Below, in pieces: positions 6,818 through 14,025 of a DNA stretch of 19,130 nucleotides. The notes beneath the pieces were generated by a model. It saw only the letters and a list, made by a program, of their open reading frames with translations, searched no databases and had not been told where the DNA came from. The DNA comes from Chryseobacterium sp. (GTDB lineage: Bacteria; Bacteroidota; Bacteroidia; Flavobacteriales; Weeksellaceae): positions 1 to 19,130 of the forward strand of contig JASLCD010000088.1 of assembly GCA_030146295.1 (NCBI GenBank), in the 5' to 3' direction. The position numbers were made by a program, and so were the translations under genes. How positions within the stretch are numbered: position 1 is the first letter of the stretch; each line of letters opens with the position of its first letter.

Positions 6818-6851
6818 AAATCCCGGCCACCTTCGGGATTTGTTTTTTTTT
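6818..6851. terminator. Bidirectional intrinsic terminator
   Basis: AAATCCCG at 6818-6825 pairs with CGGGATTT at 6834-6841 around an eight-base loop. On the + strand a G then ten T residues follow; on the - strand an A then a run of six T (6811-6816) follows. It can therefore end the small + transcript and any - strand transcript arriving from 6861 onward. Confidence 0.75.
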
Positions 6852-6860
6852 AAGACAGGA

Positions 6861-7064
6861 CTATTTCTTCTTAGTCACATTGGGTATTACTTTACCTGAT
6901 TGCCAGATTACGGCTAATCCCATTCCGGGATCACTATTTTCCCGATATCAATTCAAAAGAACTTCACCAGGTTCATCCAACAAATCTCTATCAGATTTCA
7001 GCATGTAAACCACTGCAAAACAGTCTGGATTATCCTTAGGCAGCCTGCTGCTTACGGGTTTTAC
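6861..7064 (-). pseudogene. Possible remnant of a broken gene
   Basis: In one - strand frame, 38 protein-like codons (7064-6951), then a TGA at 6948-6950, then 28 more codons ending in a normal TAG at 6861-6863. The two pieces read smoothly across the stop (ending EPGEVLLN, then YRENSDPGMGLAVIW), the C-terminus is a lysine-rich tail, and the stop lies just before a terminator usable on this strand. This is what a gene tail with a nonsense mutation looks like. Further in-frame stops upstream (TAG at 7065-7067) close the frame. The family is not recognised. Chance open frame is the alternative. Nothing else is seen in 6852-7153. Confidence 0.25.
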
Positions 7065-7153
7065 CTATTCAAAACTTTTAATTTCAGTCTTAACAGGTTA
7101 AAGTCCTTAAAAAAAACAGGATAAACACTTATTCTTAAGCACTTACATAATTC

Positions 7154-7161
7154 TACATTTG
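7154..7161 (+). promoter_or_regulatory. -7 promoter element for the three-gene exported/HTTM unit
   Basis: TACATTTG is a perfect TAnnTTTG, predicting a start near 7168 and an untranslated leader of about 80 bases before the ATG at 7248. No clear TTG stands at -33. The leader contains a GGAGGATCC stretch too far from the ATG to act as its ribosome site. Confidence 0.45.
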
Positions 7162-7247
7162 ATATAAGTTTCTCAACCATGAAACACTCACCCAAAGGAG
7201 GATCCCGAAAATCCTGAAACAGAGTAGGGATATTTTAAAACAACCAC

Positions 7248-7841
7248 ATGAAAACAAAGACTTTATTTTTAATTGGAGCAATAGTGGGACTTGTTATGAT
7301 ATTTTCCCAGCTAAAACCTCAGGAAATGTCTTTTTATAAAGAAAAAGGCAATTACATTGTAGACAACAATTACATCCTTAAAGATGTCAAAAAAATTTCA
7401 GATGAAGACATAAAGAGTTTATTAAGCCTGCAAAAACTTCATCAGAGCAGTTTGGGTACCAATTTTATAATATACAAAATCAACAGACAGTATATAATCC
7501 GCGGATGCTTAATGAAAGCGAATATCGACTGGAAAAAATACGGGGATCTAAGAACTAAAGTAGATGGCATCCTTAAAAAATATGGAGCCAAAGAACTTGG
7601 AACAGATTATTACGCTATTCAGAACAATCAGGTTGCTACAAATGCGGCCCTGCTGACCCAGAAAGATATTGCCTCTTTAGGCAAACTCACGATAAGAGGT
7701 GCTGAGGAATATACGATCTGTCCGCCCACTATGGGAAGAAAGAACCTTACCAATGTGATCATAAAATCTTATAAAGTCAATACAGCTATTGATCCAAGAA
7801 TCAATGTAAAACTTAACAGCGTACTGGTAAATTACAAATAA
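7248..7841 (+). CDS. Unknown exported or membrane-anchored protein
   Basis: A 197-residue protein I do not recognise. Residues 1-20 (MKTKTLFLIGAIVGLVMIFS) form a signal peptide or single anchor with no lipobox, so the remainder should be periplasmic. The mature part is Lys- and Asn-rich, with two cysteines only, Cys87 (RGCLMK) and Cys158 (TICPP), which could form a disulfide. There is no long hydrophobic C-terminal segment like the mature SDP toxin in SdpC. It has its own promoter-like element and is followed by an intrinsic terminator, then by an exported unknown and an HTTM protein. Position in an SdpAB-like unit makes a precursor, cargo or accessory role possible; this is inference. Confidence 0.8.
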   Translation: MKTKTLFLIGAIVGLVMIFSQLKPQEMSFYKEKGNYIVDNNYILKDVKKISDEDIKSLLSLQKLHQSSLGTNFIIYKINRQYIIRGCLMKANIDWKKYGDLRTKVDGILKKYGAKELGTDYYAIQNNQVATNAALLTQKDIASLGKLTIRGAEEYTICPPTMGRKNLTNVIIKSYKVNTAIDPRINVKLNSVLVNYK

Positions 7842-7845
7842 CAAC

Positions 7846-7881
7846 AAAAGGCTGTTTTTGTTCTGAAGACAGCCTTTTTTT
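7846..7881 (+). terminator. Intrinsic terminator inside the exported/HTTM unit
   Basis: AAAAGGCTGT at 7846-7855 pairs perfectly with ACAGCCTTTT at 7869-7878 around a 13-base loop and continues into a T run to 7881. It lies five bases after the first gene and 12 bases before the next ATG. I see no good -7 element between it and 7894, so the downstream pair probably depends on read-through. Confidence 0.75.
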
Positions 7882-7893
7882 AAATCTTTTGCC

Positions 7894-8466
7894 ATGAAAA
7901 AAAAGTTTCAGTTATCCGGAATCTTCATTGTTCTGTTGGTTGTATTTACCATCGGCATGAAGGGCACATTTGATGGCTATTATGGTTTTTACTATGAAAA
8001 CAAGAACTACGAAAAGCCCTTGGCTTATGTGATCTCAGAAAATATTGCCCAATTAAAACCGATCCACATATTTACATCTTATACCGGTTTCGATACGGGA
8101 TATGGTTTTTATGCACCGAATGTTGCCAGTGATTTTGTAATGAGCTTTGAACTGAAAGATAAAAGGGGAAATATTCTGGAACAAAAGACCATGCCTTATT
8201 TCAGAAGTAAGGAAAGCAGAGTGAGATACACGACGGTGTTTAATATGTTTCTGGATAAAATTTCCGATAAAAACACCTATGACCGCAAATACTACCAGTA
8301 TCTGGACATTATTATCAAACAGATCGCTGCGCATGTAATGCAGGAAAATCCAAAAGCCTACAGTGTGACTACACGTCTCTACCTGTATGACTACCCTTCT
8401 GCTGAAGATTTCCGACAGGGAAAAACGAATGAAAATCTTATTCTTATTGATGAATTCAAACATTAA
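7894..8466 (+). CDS. Exported protein, SdpA-like by size, topology and context
   Basis: A 190-residue protein with a basic start, one hydrophobic helix (about residues 8-22) and a periplasmic remainder. It has a GYGFYAPNVASDFVMSFEL block (69-87) of the aromatic Gly-Phe-Tyr type I associate with SdpA-family antimicrobial peptide system proteins and with unnamed partners of HTTM genes, and many Tyr residues throughout. It contains no cysteine. It directly precedes the HTTM gene (four bases between stop and ATG), the order sdpA-sdpB of Bacillus subtilis, where both are needed to mature the SDP toxin. The SdpA link is moderate inference; a profile search would decide it. Confidence 0.75.
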   Translation: MKKKFQLSGIFIVLLVVFTIGMKGTFDGYYGFYYENKNYEKPLAYVISENIAQLKPIHIFTSYTGFDTGYGFYAPNVASDFVMSFELKDKRGNILEQKTMPYFRSKESRVRYTTVFNMFLDKISDKNTYDRKYYQYLDIIIKQIAAHVMQENPKAYSVTTRLYLYDYPSAEDFRQGKTNENLILIDEFKH

Positions 8467-8470
8467 AGTG

Positions 8471-9421
8471 ATGAAAAAACTGAATGTATTCTACACCAAA
8501 ATTGAAAACTTCTTTTTCAAACAGGATAATCAAACGGAATTCATGAGTTTCTTCCGGATTACCATTGGAATAATTATCCTCTTACAGTTTATCGCAGTGA
8601 TGCCGGATTTTGACAAATTATTTTCAAGCAGCAGTATCATTCCACAGGATATCATGAGTGTTTTCACTCCTGACTGGCTGATTACTTTCTCAAAAATTGT
8701 TGTCTTTCTACAGGGCTTTGGTATTGAAGAAAGCACAACGATTGTGATGACCAAAATATCATTTATTATATTGTGTATTTTGATTATTACCGGATTTTAT
8801 TCCAGAATTTCTGCGCTTCTTTTACTTATCTTACAGATTGCATTGCTTAAGGGAAGTTCTTTTTTCGCATATGGCGCCGATTTTTTCACCAGTATGTCTT
8901 TATTTTATCTGATACTTTTACCTTCCGACCACCGTTTTTCACTCAGGAATTTTATTTTCAGCAAAAAACCGGGAGATATCAATATTACTCCTGTCAAAAG
9001 ATTATTTCAGATTCATATCTCTATTGCCTATTTCTTCTCCGGATTAGATAAAGCTCTGGGTTTCAACTGGTGGAACGGTGAGTCTATCTGGAAAGCCATT
9101 CATCTGCCCTACTCCAACAGAGATCTGAATATTGATTTCAGCTGGCTTACGGAGCATTCCTATATCTTAAGCTCCATAGGATGGAGTACGATAATCATCG
9201 AAATGGGCTACCCGTTGTTCATCTGGTACAAACCTACTCAGAAGATATGGCTTTTTCTAACGGTTTCTATGCATATAGGAATTGCACTTGTGCTTAATTT
9301 ATATTATTTTTCAGCTATTATGATAGTATGGAATATCACTAATTTTTATTCTGAACAGCCAGCCTCAAAAAGAGCCCATATATCCGAAAAGAAAATTCTT
9401 CCCGGCCAGATTTTGGGATAA
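8471..9421 (+). CDS. HTTM-domain membrane protein (SdpB-like)
   Basis: A 316-residue multi-pass membrane protein of the HTTM family, which includes SdpB and the vitamin K-dependent gamma-carboxylase membrane domain. An early FRITIGIIILLQF segment (28-40) and the hallmark block IHISIAYFFSGLDKALG (181-197) followed by NWWNGESIW (199-207) are visible, with further helices to about residue 290. An in-frame ATG at 8387 lies inside the previous gene; the ATG at 8471, four bases after that gene's stop, is the natural start. Paired with the exported protein upstream it resembles SdpA-SdpB, which process a secreted toxin. HTTM is confident; SdpB function is inferred. Confidence 0.88.
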   Translation: MKKLNVFYTKIENFFFKQDNQTEFMSFFRITIGIIILLQFIAVMPDFDKLFSSSSIIPQDIMSVFTPDWLITFSKIVVFLQGFGIEESTTIVMTKISFIILCILIITGFYSRISALLLLILQIALLKGSSFFAYGADFFTSMSLFYLILLPSDHRFSLRNFIFSKKPGDINITPVKRLFQIHISIAYFFSGLDKALGFNWWNGESIWKAIHLPYSNRDLNIDFSWLTEHSYILSSIGWSTIIIEMGYPLFIWYKPTQKIWLFLTVSMHIGIALVLNLYYFSAIMIVWNITNFYSEQPASKRAHISEKKILPGQILG

Positions 9422-9510
9422 AAAGGAAAAAAACAGTTATTATCTCTAAACAAAAGTTCATATCTGATTATTCTTTAAAAGTTACATCAAAAAAAAGAAC
9501 AATGTATTTC

Positions 9511-9545
9511 AAAAAAAAGATCCCGATTTCTCGGGATCTTTTTTA
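9511..9545. terminator. Bidirectional terminator between the HTTM gene and the OmpA-like gene
   Basis: AAAAGATCCCGA (9515-9526) and TCGGGATCTTTT (9531-9542) form a perfect 12-bp stem with a TTTC loop, with an A run on the left and a T run on the right, so it works for both convergent genes. Confidence 0.85.
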
Positions 9546-9561
9546 CTGTATTATTCAGTAA

Positions 9562-10395
9562 TTATTTCTTTGGAGTTATATCCATCAGTTTCATGAACTC
9601 ATCAAGCTTAGGCATAATGATGATTTCTGTTCTTCTGTTTTCTCCTCTACCTGAAACACTCATGTTAGTTGCTTTCGGGTTGTATTCTGAACGTCCACCT
9701 GCTGTAATTCTTGCAGGATCTACTCCAAACTGAGTCTGAAGAACTTTAGCCACAGAGGTACCTCTTAATGCAGAAAGATCCCAGTTATCTCTTGGTAAGT
9801 TTGGAGAATTCAACGGAGCATTATCTGTGTTACCTTCGATCAATACAGAATACTTGTCGTAGTCATTGATTACTTTTGCCACTTTACCTAGCACTTCCTG
9901 AGCTGCAGGCAGAATGTTGTAATCTCCTGTTTTATATAGCATTTTATCAGAAAGAGAGATCATTACCACACCTTTCAGTACTTTTACCTGTACATCCTGG
10001 TCAGATACATTATCCAAAGATCTTTTCAGTTTGTTAGATAATGCAAGGTTTAAGCTGTCGTTTTTAGCATTGCTTGAAATCAATTGTTTGATATATGAAT
10101 TGGAAGCATTGATTTCACCTACCAGCTTATCAATGTTAGCAGAACTTTTTCCAGTATTGGAAAGACATGCATCAAGTGATGATTTTAAAGCATCATGCTG
10201 GCTTTTCAGCAAGTTGTTTTCACCGGCCAATGCAGAGTTCTGAGATTTCAAATCCTGAATTTCTCTTTGTCTTTCTCCAATATTTTCAATACACTGCTTA
10301 TAGTTTGTGCTCAACGCATCATATTGCTTCTTGCTGACACAAGATGTCATTCCCAGCGCCATTGCAGAAACTGCTACAATTTTTAAAATCTTCAT
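9562..10395 (-). CDS. OmpA-family outer-membrane lipoprotein
   Basis: Peptidoglycan-binding lipoprotein of 277 residues. The signal peptide ends in the lipobox GMTSC with Cys19 as the lipidation site. Residues 21-135 are a charged heptad-like coiled coil. The C-terminal OmpA domain (about 138-262) has IEGNTDNAP (187-194), NWDLSALRGTSVAKVL (204-219) and RGENRRTEII (250-259), where the Asp and Arg that hold diaminopimelate are present. The layout lipoprotein-coiled coil-OmpA suggests a Pal-like or structural link between outer membrane and cell wall. It is monocistronic, with its own -7 element and a bidirectional terminator. Confidence 0.93.
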   Translation of the reverse strand: MKILKIVAVSAMALGMTSCVSKKQYDALSTNYKQCIENIGERQREIQDLKSQNSALAGENNLLKSQHDALKSSLDACLSNTGKSSANIDKLVGEINASNSYIKQLISSNAKNDSLNLALSNKLKRSLDNVSDQDVQVKVLKGVVMISLSDKMLYKTGDYNILPAAQEVLGKVAKVINDYDKYSVLIEGNTDNAPLNSPNLPRDNWDLSALRGTSVAKVLQTQFGVDPARITAGGRSEYNPKATNMSVSGRGENRRTEIIIMPKLDEFMKLMDITPKK

Positions 10396-10417
10396 AAATA
10401 ATCATTTTTAGACTACT

Positions 10418-10425
10418 CAAAGTTA
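10418..10425 (-). promoter_or_regulatory. -7 promoter element for the OmpA-like lipoprotein gene
   Basis: On the - strand the sequence is TAACTTTG, a perfect TAnnTTTG, 22 bases before the ATG at 10395. It is placed back to back with the tilS element at 10452, so the two genes share an 87-base divergent promoter region. Confidence 0.5.
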
Positions 10426-10451
10426 GGAAAATTCAATTGAATTATATCGGT

Positions 10452-10459
10452 TATCTTTG
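10452..10459 (+). promoter_or_regulatory. -7 promoter element for tilS-dsbD
   Basis: TATCTTTG is a perfect TAnnTTTG, 23 bases before the tilS ATG at 10483. The only upstream TTG (10437) is closer than the normal -33 distance. Confidence 0.5.
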
Positions 10460-10482
10460 CATAAAAGAAATTCTCAACATCT

Positions 10483-11832
10483 ATGTTGGAAAAATCAAGC
10501 TTTATCAGCCAATTAAAAAATCTCGTTTACGAACCGGAAAACCATACGTATCTTCTGGCAGTGAGCGGAGGAGCAGACTCTATGGTTCTGGCCTCTTTAT
10601 TCAGGGATTTAAGCCATGAAAACCGGGGTTCAAACTTCCAGTTTCAGGTTGCCCACATCAATTATAAACTCCGTGGTAATGATTCTGATCTGGATCAAAA
10701 AACGGTGCAGAATTTTTGTGAGAAAAATCATATAAAATTTCATCTGTATGAAGTTTCGGAAAAGGATCTGAAGCCTGAGAACTCTATTCAGCTTTGGGCA
10801 AGGAAACTTCGTTATACCTTTTTTAAGGAAATTCAGGAAAAAGAAAAACTGGAATTTCTGGTTACAGCCCACCATCTGAACGACCAGCTGGAAACATTCA
10901 TCATCAATCTTTCAAAAGCTGCCGGCATCAAAGGATTGAGTGGAATCCCCTCTAATGATAATTATATTCTCAGACCTCTTTTACATTTTTCCAAAAAAGA
11001 AATTTATCAGTTTGCCGAACAGAATAGAATTGAATTCCGTGAAGATCTGTCTAATAAAAAAAGTGATTATCTGAGGAATAAGATCAGAAATGAGATTGTT
11101 CCGGTGCTGATGGAAACCAACGATCATTTTCTGGAAAACTTCAGAAAAAGTTCTTTGTACCTGAATCAAACTAAAGATTTTGTTCAGAAGCAGATTCTGG
11201 AGATAGAAAATCGACTTACGGTATTTAACCAAAACAATAAAATCTTATCAAAGGAAAAGCTGGATCAGGAAAGTGATTTCGTGAAATTTGAAATTTTAAA
11301 AAAATACGGATTCAACCAGGAGGAAGAAATCCCCAAAATTTTTAAAGCTGAAAACAACAGTTCTTTTTTTTCAAAAGAATATCAGTTGATTGTGAACCGC
11401 GATGAACTGATTTTTGTGGATAGGAATGACAATCCGGAAATCAAAAAAGAAATAGTACTGATCGATCATTTTGATTTTTCTCAAAACCAAATCAACATCA
11501 ATTTCGTAGATTATAATGAAAACATTGATGGAATCAATAAAAGTTTTGATTGGGATTTTGATGCAGAAAAACTTCAGTTTCCACTGTGTTTAAGAAAACA
11601 AAAGGAGGGTGATGAATTTTACCCTGCTGGTTTTTCGGGGAAAAAGAAAGTTTCTAAATTTTTTAGGGACGAAAAATTAGCTATTTTAGCGAGGCAAAAA
11701 ATCTGGATACTGACAGACAGTAATGATTCTGTACTTGGGATCATCCCTTTCAGGCAGGATAGACGATACGCAAAGAATGAAAAGACAAAATGGAGTCTTA
11801 AAATTTTTAATGAAATGAACAATGAAATTTAG
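10483..11832 (+). CDS. tilS: tRNA(Ile)-lysidine synthetase
   Basis: Attaches lysine to cytidine 34 of the minor tRNA(Ile) with CAU anticodon, using ATP, so that it reads AUA instead of AUG; essential and cytoplasmic. The N-type ATP-pyrophosphatase P-loop SGGADS is at residues 28-33, the family block AHHLNDQLETFIINL follows at about 127-141, and a C-terminal TilS domain with CLRKQKEGDEFYPAG and KKKVSKFFRDEKL lies at about 372-403. The 449 residues match the usual length of the long TilS type. The end overlaps the dsbD start by 11 bases, so translation of the two is coupled. Confidence 0.95.
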   Translation: MLEKSSFISQLKNLVYEPENHTYLLAVSGGADSMVLASLFRDLSHENRGSNFQFQVAHINYKLRGNDSDLDQKTVQNFCEKNHIKFHLYEVSEKDLKPENSIQLWARKLRYTFFKEIQEKEKLEFLVTAHHLNDQLETFIINLSKAAGIKGLSGIPSNDNYILRPLLHFSKKEIYQFAEQNRIEFREDLSNKKSDYLRNKIRNEIVPVLMETNDHFLENFRKSSLYLNQTKDFVQKQILEIENRLTVFNQNNKILSKEKLDQESDFVKFEILKKYGFNQEEEIPKIFKAENNSSFFSKEYQLIVNRDELIFVDRNDNPEIKKEIVLIDHFDFSQNQININFVDYNENIDGINKSFDWDFDAEKLQFPLCLRKQKEGDEFYPAGFSGKKKVSKFFRDEKLAILARQKIWILTDSNDSVLGIIPFRQDRRYAKNEKTKWSLKIFNEMNNEI

Positions 11833-13891
11833 AAATTGGTTTTTATTAATTCTGTTATTTTTAGCAACAGGGATTAATGCGCAGATAAAAAATCCCGTAA
11901 AGTTTAAATTCACCATCAACGATCTTGGAAACAATCAATACGAAGCGGTATTGAATGCCACTATGGAAAGCGGATGGCACATATACTCAAAAGATTTACC
12001 GGAAGACACCGGAATTCCTACCGAGTATAAAGTAACAGGAAAGAATATTGAACTCATCGGAAAGTTTACCGAGGCTGGTAAAAAGCATGAGGAATTTTCT
12101 GAAGCTTTTGGTGGAACAATTGTTTTCTACTCCAACTCAGCTGGGTTTAAGCAGAAGTTTAAGTTAAAAGATCCTGCAAAACCTGCGGATGTAACTTCTG
12201 AAATCACCTATCAGACCTGCGATGACAGAGTTTGTCTGGCTCCCAACACCTTAGAATTCAACCAAAAAGTTACACCAAAAGGAGCAACTGAAGAAGCGGC
12301 CACAGAAGAAACTGCCGGCCCTGTAAAGGACTCCGTAAAAATAACTGAAACGGTTACTGAGAATCCTTCAAAAACAGAAGCGATGATCACAGAACCCTCA
12401 AAACTGGATCCCAAGCAGCTGAAAATTAAAACGATTGATTTCAAAAATCCATTGACGGATTGTGGTACAGCTGCCGCCAAGGTAGATGAAAACTACTGGA
12501 CTTATTTATTCCTGGGATTTATTGGAGGACTGATCGCTTTGCTTACGCCTTGCGTTTTCCCAATGATTCCACTCACTGTTTCATTCTTCACAAAAGGAAG
12601 CAAAAATAAAGCGAAAGGAAAAAGAGATGCTCTTATCTACGGATTCTTCATCCTTCTTATCTTCGTTTTATTAAGTATCCCTTTCCACATTATTGACGGC
12701 ATTGCAGGAAATATCTTCAACGAAATTTCTACCAGCGTATGGCTGAATATAGCCTTCTTTATCATATTTATTTTCTTTGCCGGAAGTTTCTTCGGGTATT
12801 ATGATATCACTTTGCCAAGTTCAATTGCTAATAAATCTTCTAAAGCGGAAGAAGCGGGAGGTATTATCGGTATTTTCTTTATGGCATTGACACTGGTGAT
12901 TGTTTCTTTCTCTTGTACAGGACCTATTTTGGGAAGCTTATTAGGAAGCGCAGTTACAGGTTCTACCAACGTTCCGATGTTATTGACATTTGCATTGGCA
13001 GGTTTTGGTCTTGCATGGGCAATCGTTTTCGGATTATTGGCTCTATTCCCTCAAGCATTACAAAGTCTTCCGAAATCCGGGGGATGGATGAATACGGTAA
13101 AAGTTGTTTTAGGTTTCGTAGAATTGGCTTTAGCTTTGAAATTCTTATCTAAAGCAGATCTTGTTTCTAAGACATTCTTCTTAAAAAGAGAACTTTTCAT
13201 CGCAATCTGGATCATCGTTGCATTAGGATTAGCATTATATCTGTTAGGATTCATCAGATTCCCGCATGATGATAAAAAACCTAAAATATCGATCACAAGA
13301 AAGATATTGGGTGTATTGGGAATCGGTTTTGTAATCTACCTGATCCAGGGACTGATCCCTTCCGACCGTCCGAAGCTTCAGTTATTAAGCGGAATTTTAC
13401 CTCCACTGAACGTAAGTTACTTCCATGATGAGAAAGACGGGATTTTAGGAATGCATCCGGAACACGATTTCTTCAAAGCAGTAGAACTTGCTAAAAAAGA
13501 GGATAAGCCCATCCTGATCGACTTTACCGGGTACGGTTGTGAAAACTGTAGAAAAATGGAAGAGTTTGTATGGAGTGAAACAGACATTTTACCGATCCTT
13601 CAGAATGATGTAGTATTAGCGTCTCTGTATGTGGATGATAAAGAAGAGCTTCCTGAGGATCAAAAAACTAAAATTGACCTTGGGGAAGGGCAAATTAAAA
13701 AGGTAAAAACAATCGGTGACAGATGGAGCCTATTTCAGCAGGTTAACTTCAACAACAACTCGCAGCCTCACTATGTTTTGATAACTCCGGATGGAAAAGT
13801 GATTAACACACCTGTTTCAGGGTATATGCCCAAAGAAGATTTCAAAAAATTCTTAGAATGCGGGGTTAATTACTATAAAAAGAGTAAATAA
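11822..13891 (+). CDS. dsbD: Thiol:disulfide interchange protein DsbD
   Basis: Carries electrons from cytoplasmic thioredoxin across the inner membrane to keep periplasmic thiols reduced. The 689 residues have the full three-part layout: signal peptide 1-20; periplasmic alpha domain about 22-150 with the redox pair Cys133/Cys138 (TCDDRVC); an acidic Thr/Glu-rich linker 153-195; an eight-helix transmembrane domain about 226-515 with Cys244 in TPCVFPMIP and Cys365 in SCTGP; and a thioredoxin-like gamma domain 545-689 with Cys573/Cys576 in GCENC. All three disulfide pairs are kept. Cotranscribed with tilS (11-base overlap) and followed by a strong terminator. Confidence 0.95.
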   Translation: MKFRNWFLLILLFLATGINAQIKNPVKFKFTINDLGNNQYEAVLNATMESGWHIYSKDLPEDTGIPTEYKVTGKNIELIGKFTEAGKKHEEFSEAFGGTIVFYSNSAGFKQKFKLKDPAKPADVTSEITYQTCDDRVCLAPNTLEFNQKVTPKGATEEAATEETAGPVKDSVKITETVTENPSKTEAMITEPSKLDPKQLKIKTIDFKNPLTDCGTAAAKVDENYWTYLFLGFIGGLIALLTPCVFPMIPLTVSFFTKGSKNKAKGKRDALIYGFFILLIFVLLSIPFHIIDGIAGNIFNEISTSVWLNIAFFIIFIFFAGSFFGYYDITLPSSIANKSSKAEEAGGIIGIFFMALTLVIVSFSCTGPILGSLLGSAVTGSTNVPMLLTFALAGFGLAWAIVFGLLALFPQALQSLPKSGGWMNTVKVVLGFVELALALKFLSKADLVSKTFFLKRELFIAIWIIVALGLALYLLGFIRFPHDDKKPKISITRKILGVLGIGFVIYLIQGLIPSDRPKLQLLSGILPPLNVSYFHDEKDGILGMHPEHDFFKAVELAKKEDKPILIDFTGYGCENCRKMEEFVWSETDILPILQNDVVLASLYVDDKEELPEDQKTKIDLGEGQIKKVKTIGDRWSLFQQVNFNNNSQPHYVLITPDGKVINTPVSGYMPKEDFKKFLECGVNYYKKSK

Positions 13892-13910
13892 ACCATTTAT
13901 ATAGTATTTT

Positions 13911-13943
13911 AAAAACTCACACTTTACGGTGTGAGTTTTTTTA
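13911..13943. terminator. Terminator of tilS-dsbD
   Basis: AAAAACTCACAC (13911-13922) pairs perfectly with GTGTGAGTTTTT (13929-13940) around TTTACG, followed by more T. Confidence 0.9.
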
Positions 13944-13991
13944 TTGTGAATTAAATAAACAATAAAACACTAAAGGTAGTGTAAAATTAAT

Positions 13992-13999
13992 TACATTTG
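13992..13999 (+). promoter_or_regulatory. -7 promoter element for the T9SS repeat protein gene
   Basis: TACATTTG, a perfect TAnnTTTG, lies 26 bases before the ATG at 14026; the site is identical to the one at 7154. No TTG at -33. Confidence 0.5.
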
Positions 14000-14025
14000 A
14001 ATAACTATCACCAATTCAAATACAT

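Noticed and set aside
7061..7177. 39-codon - strand ORF (start at 7177) upstream of the broken gene
   Set aside because: Lys/Leu-rich low-complexity translation, no promoter, and a frame different from the remnant; could be chance.
7179..7217. 12-codon leader-peptide-like ORF before the 197-residue gene
   Set aside because: Too short to judge, and no attenuator-like alternative hairpins or regulatory codons follow.
6391..7247. tRNA, riboswitch or attachment site in the largest gene-poor stretch
   Set aside because: No cloverleaf, known aptamer pattern or direct-repeat attachment core was visible; the stretch is explained by promoters, a small ORF, a terminator and a broken gene.
8053..8463. 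136-codon ORF on the - strand
   Set aside because: Lies fully opposite the exported 190-residue gene and has no recognisable motif; it is a shadow of the coding strand.
8387..8470. Upstream ATG extending the HTTM gene by 28 residues
   Set aside because: The extension lies inside the preceding gene, adds a polar stretch unlike the family, and an ATG sits four bases after that gene's stop.
10437..10619. 60-codon ORF overlapping the start of tilS
   Set aside because: Its ATG lies before the tilS promoter box and its frame is out of phase with the SGGADS P-loop frame.
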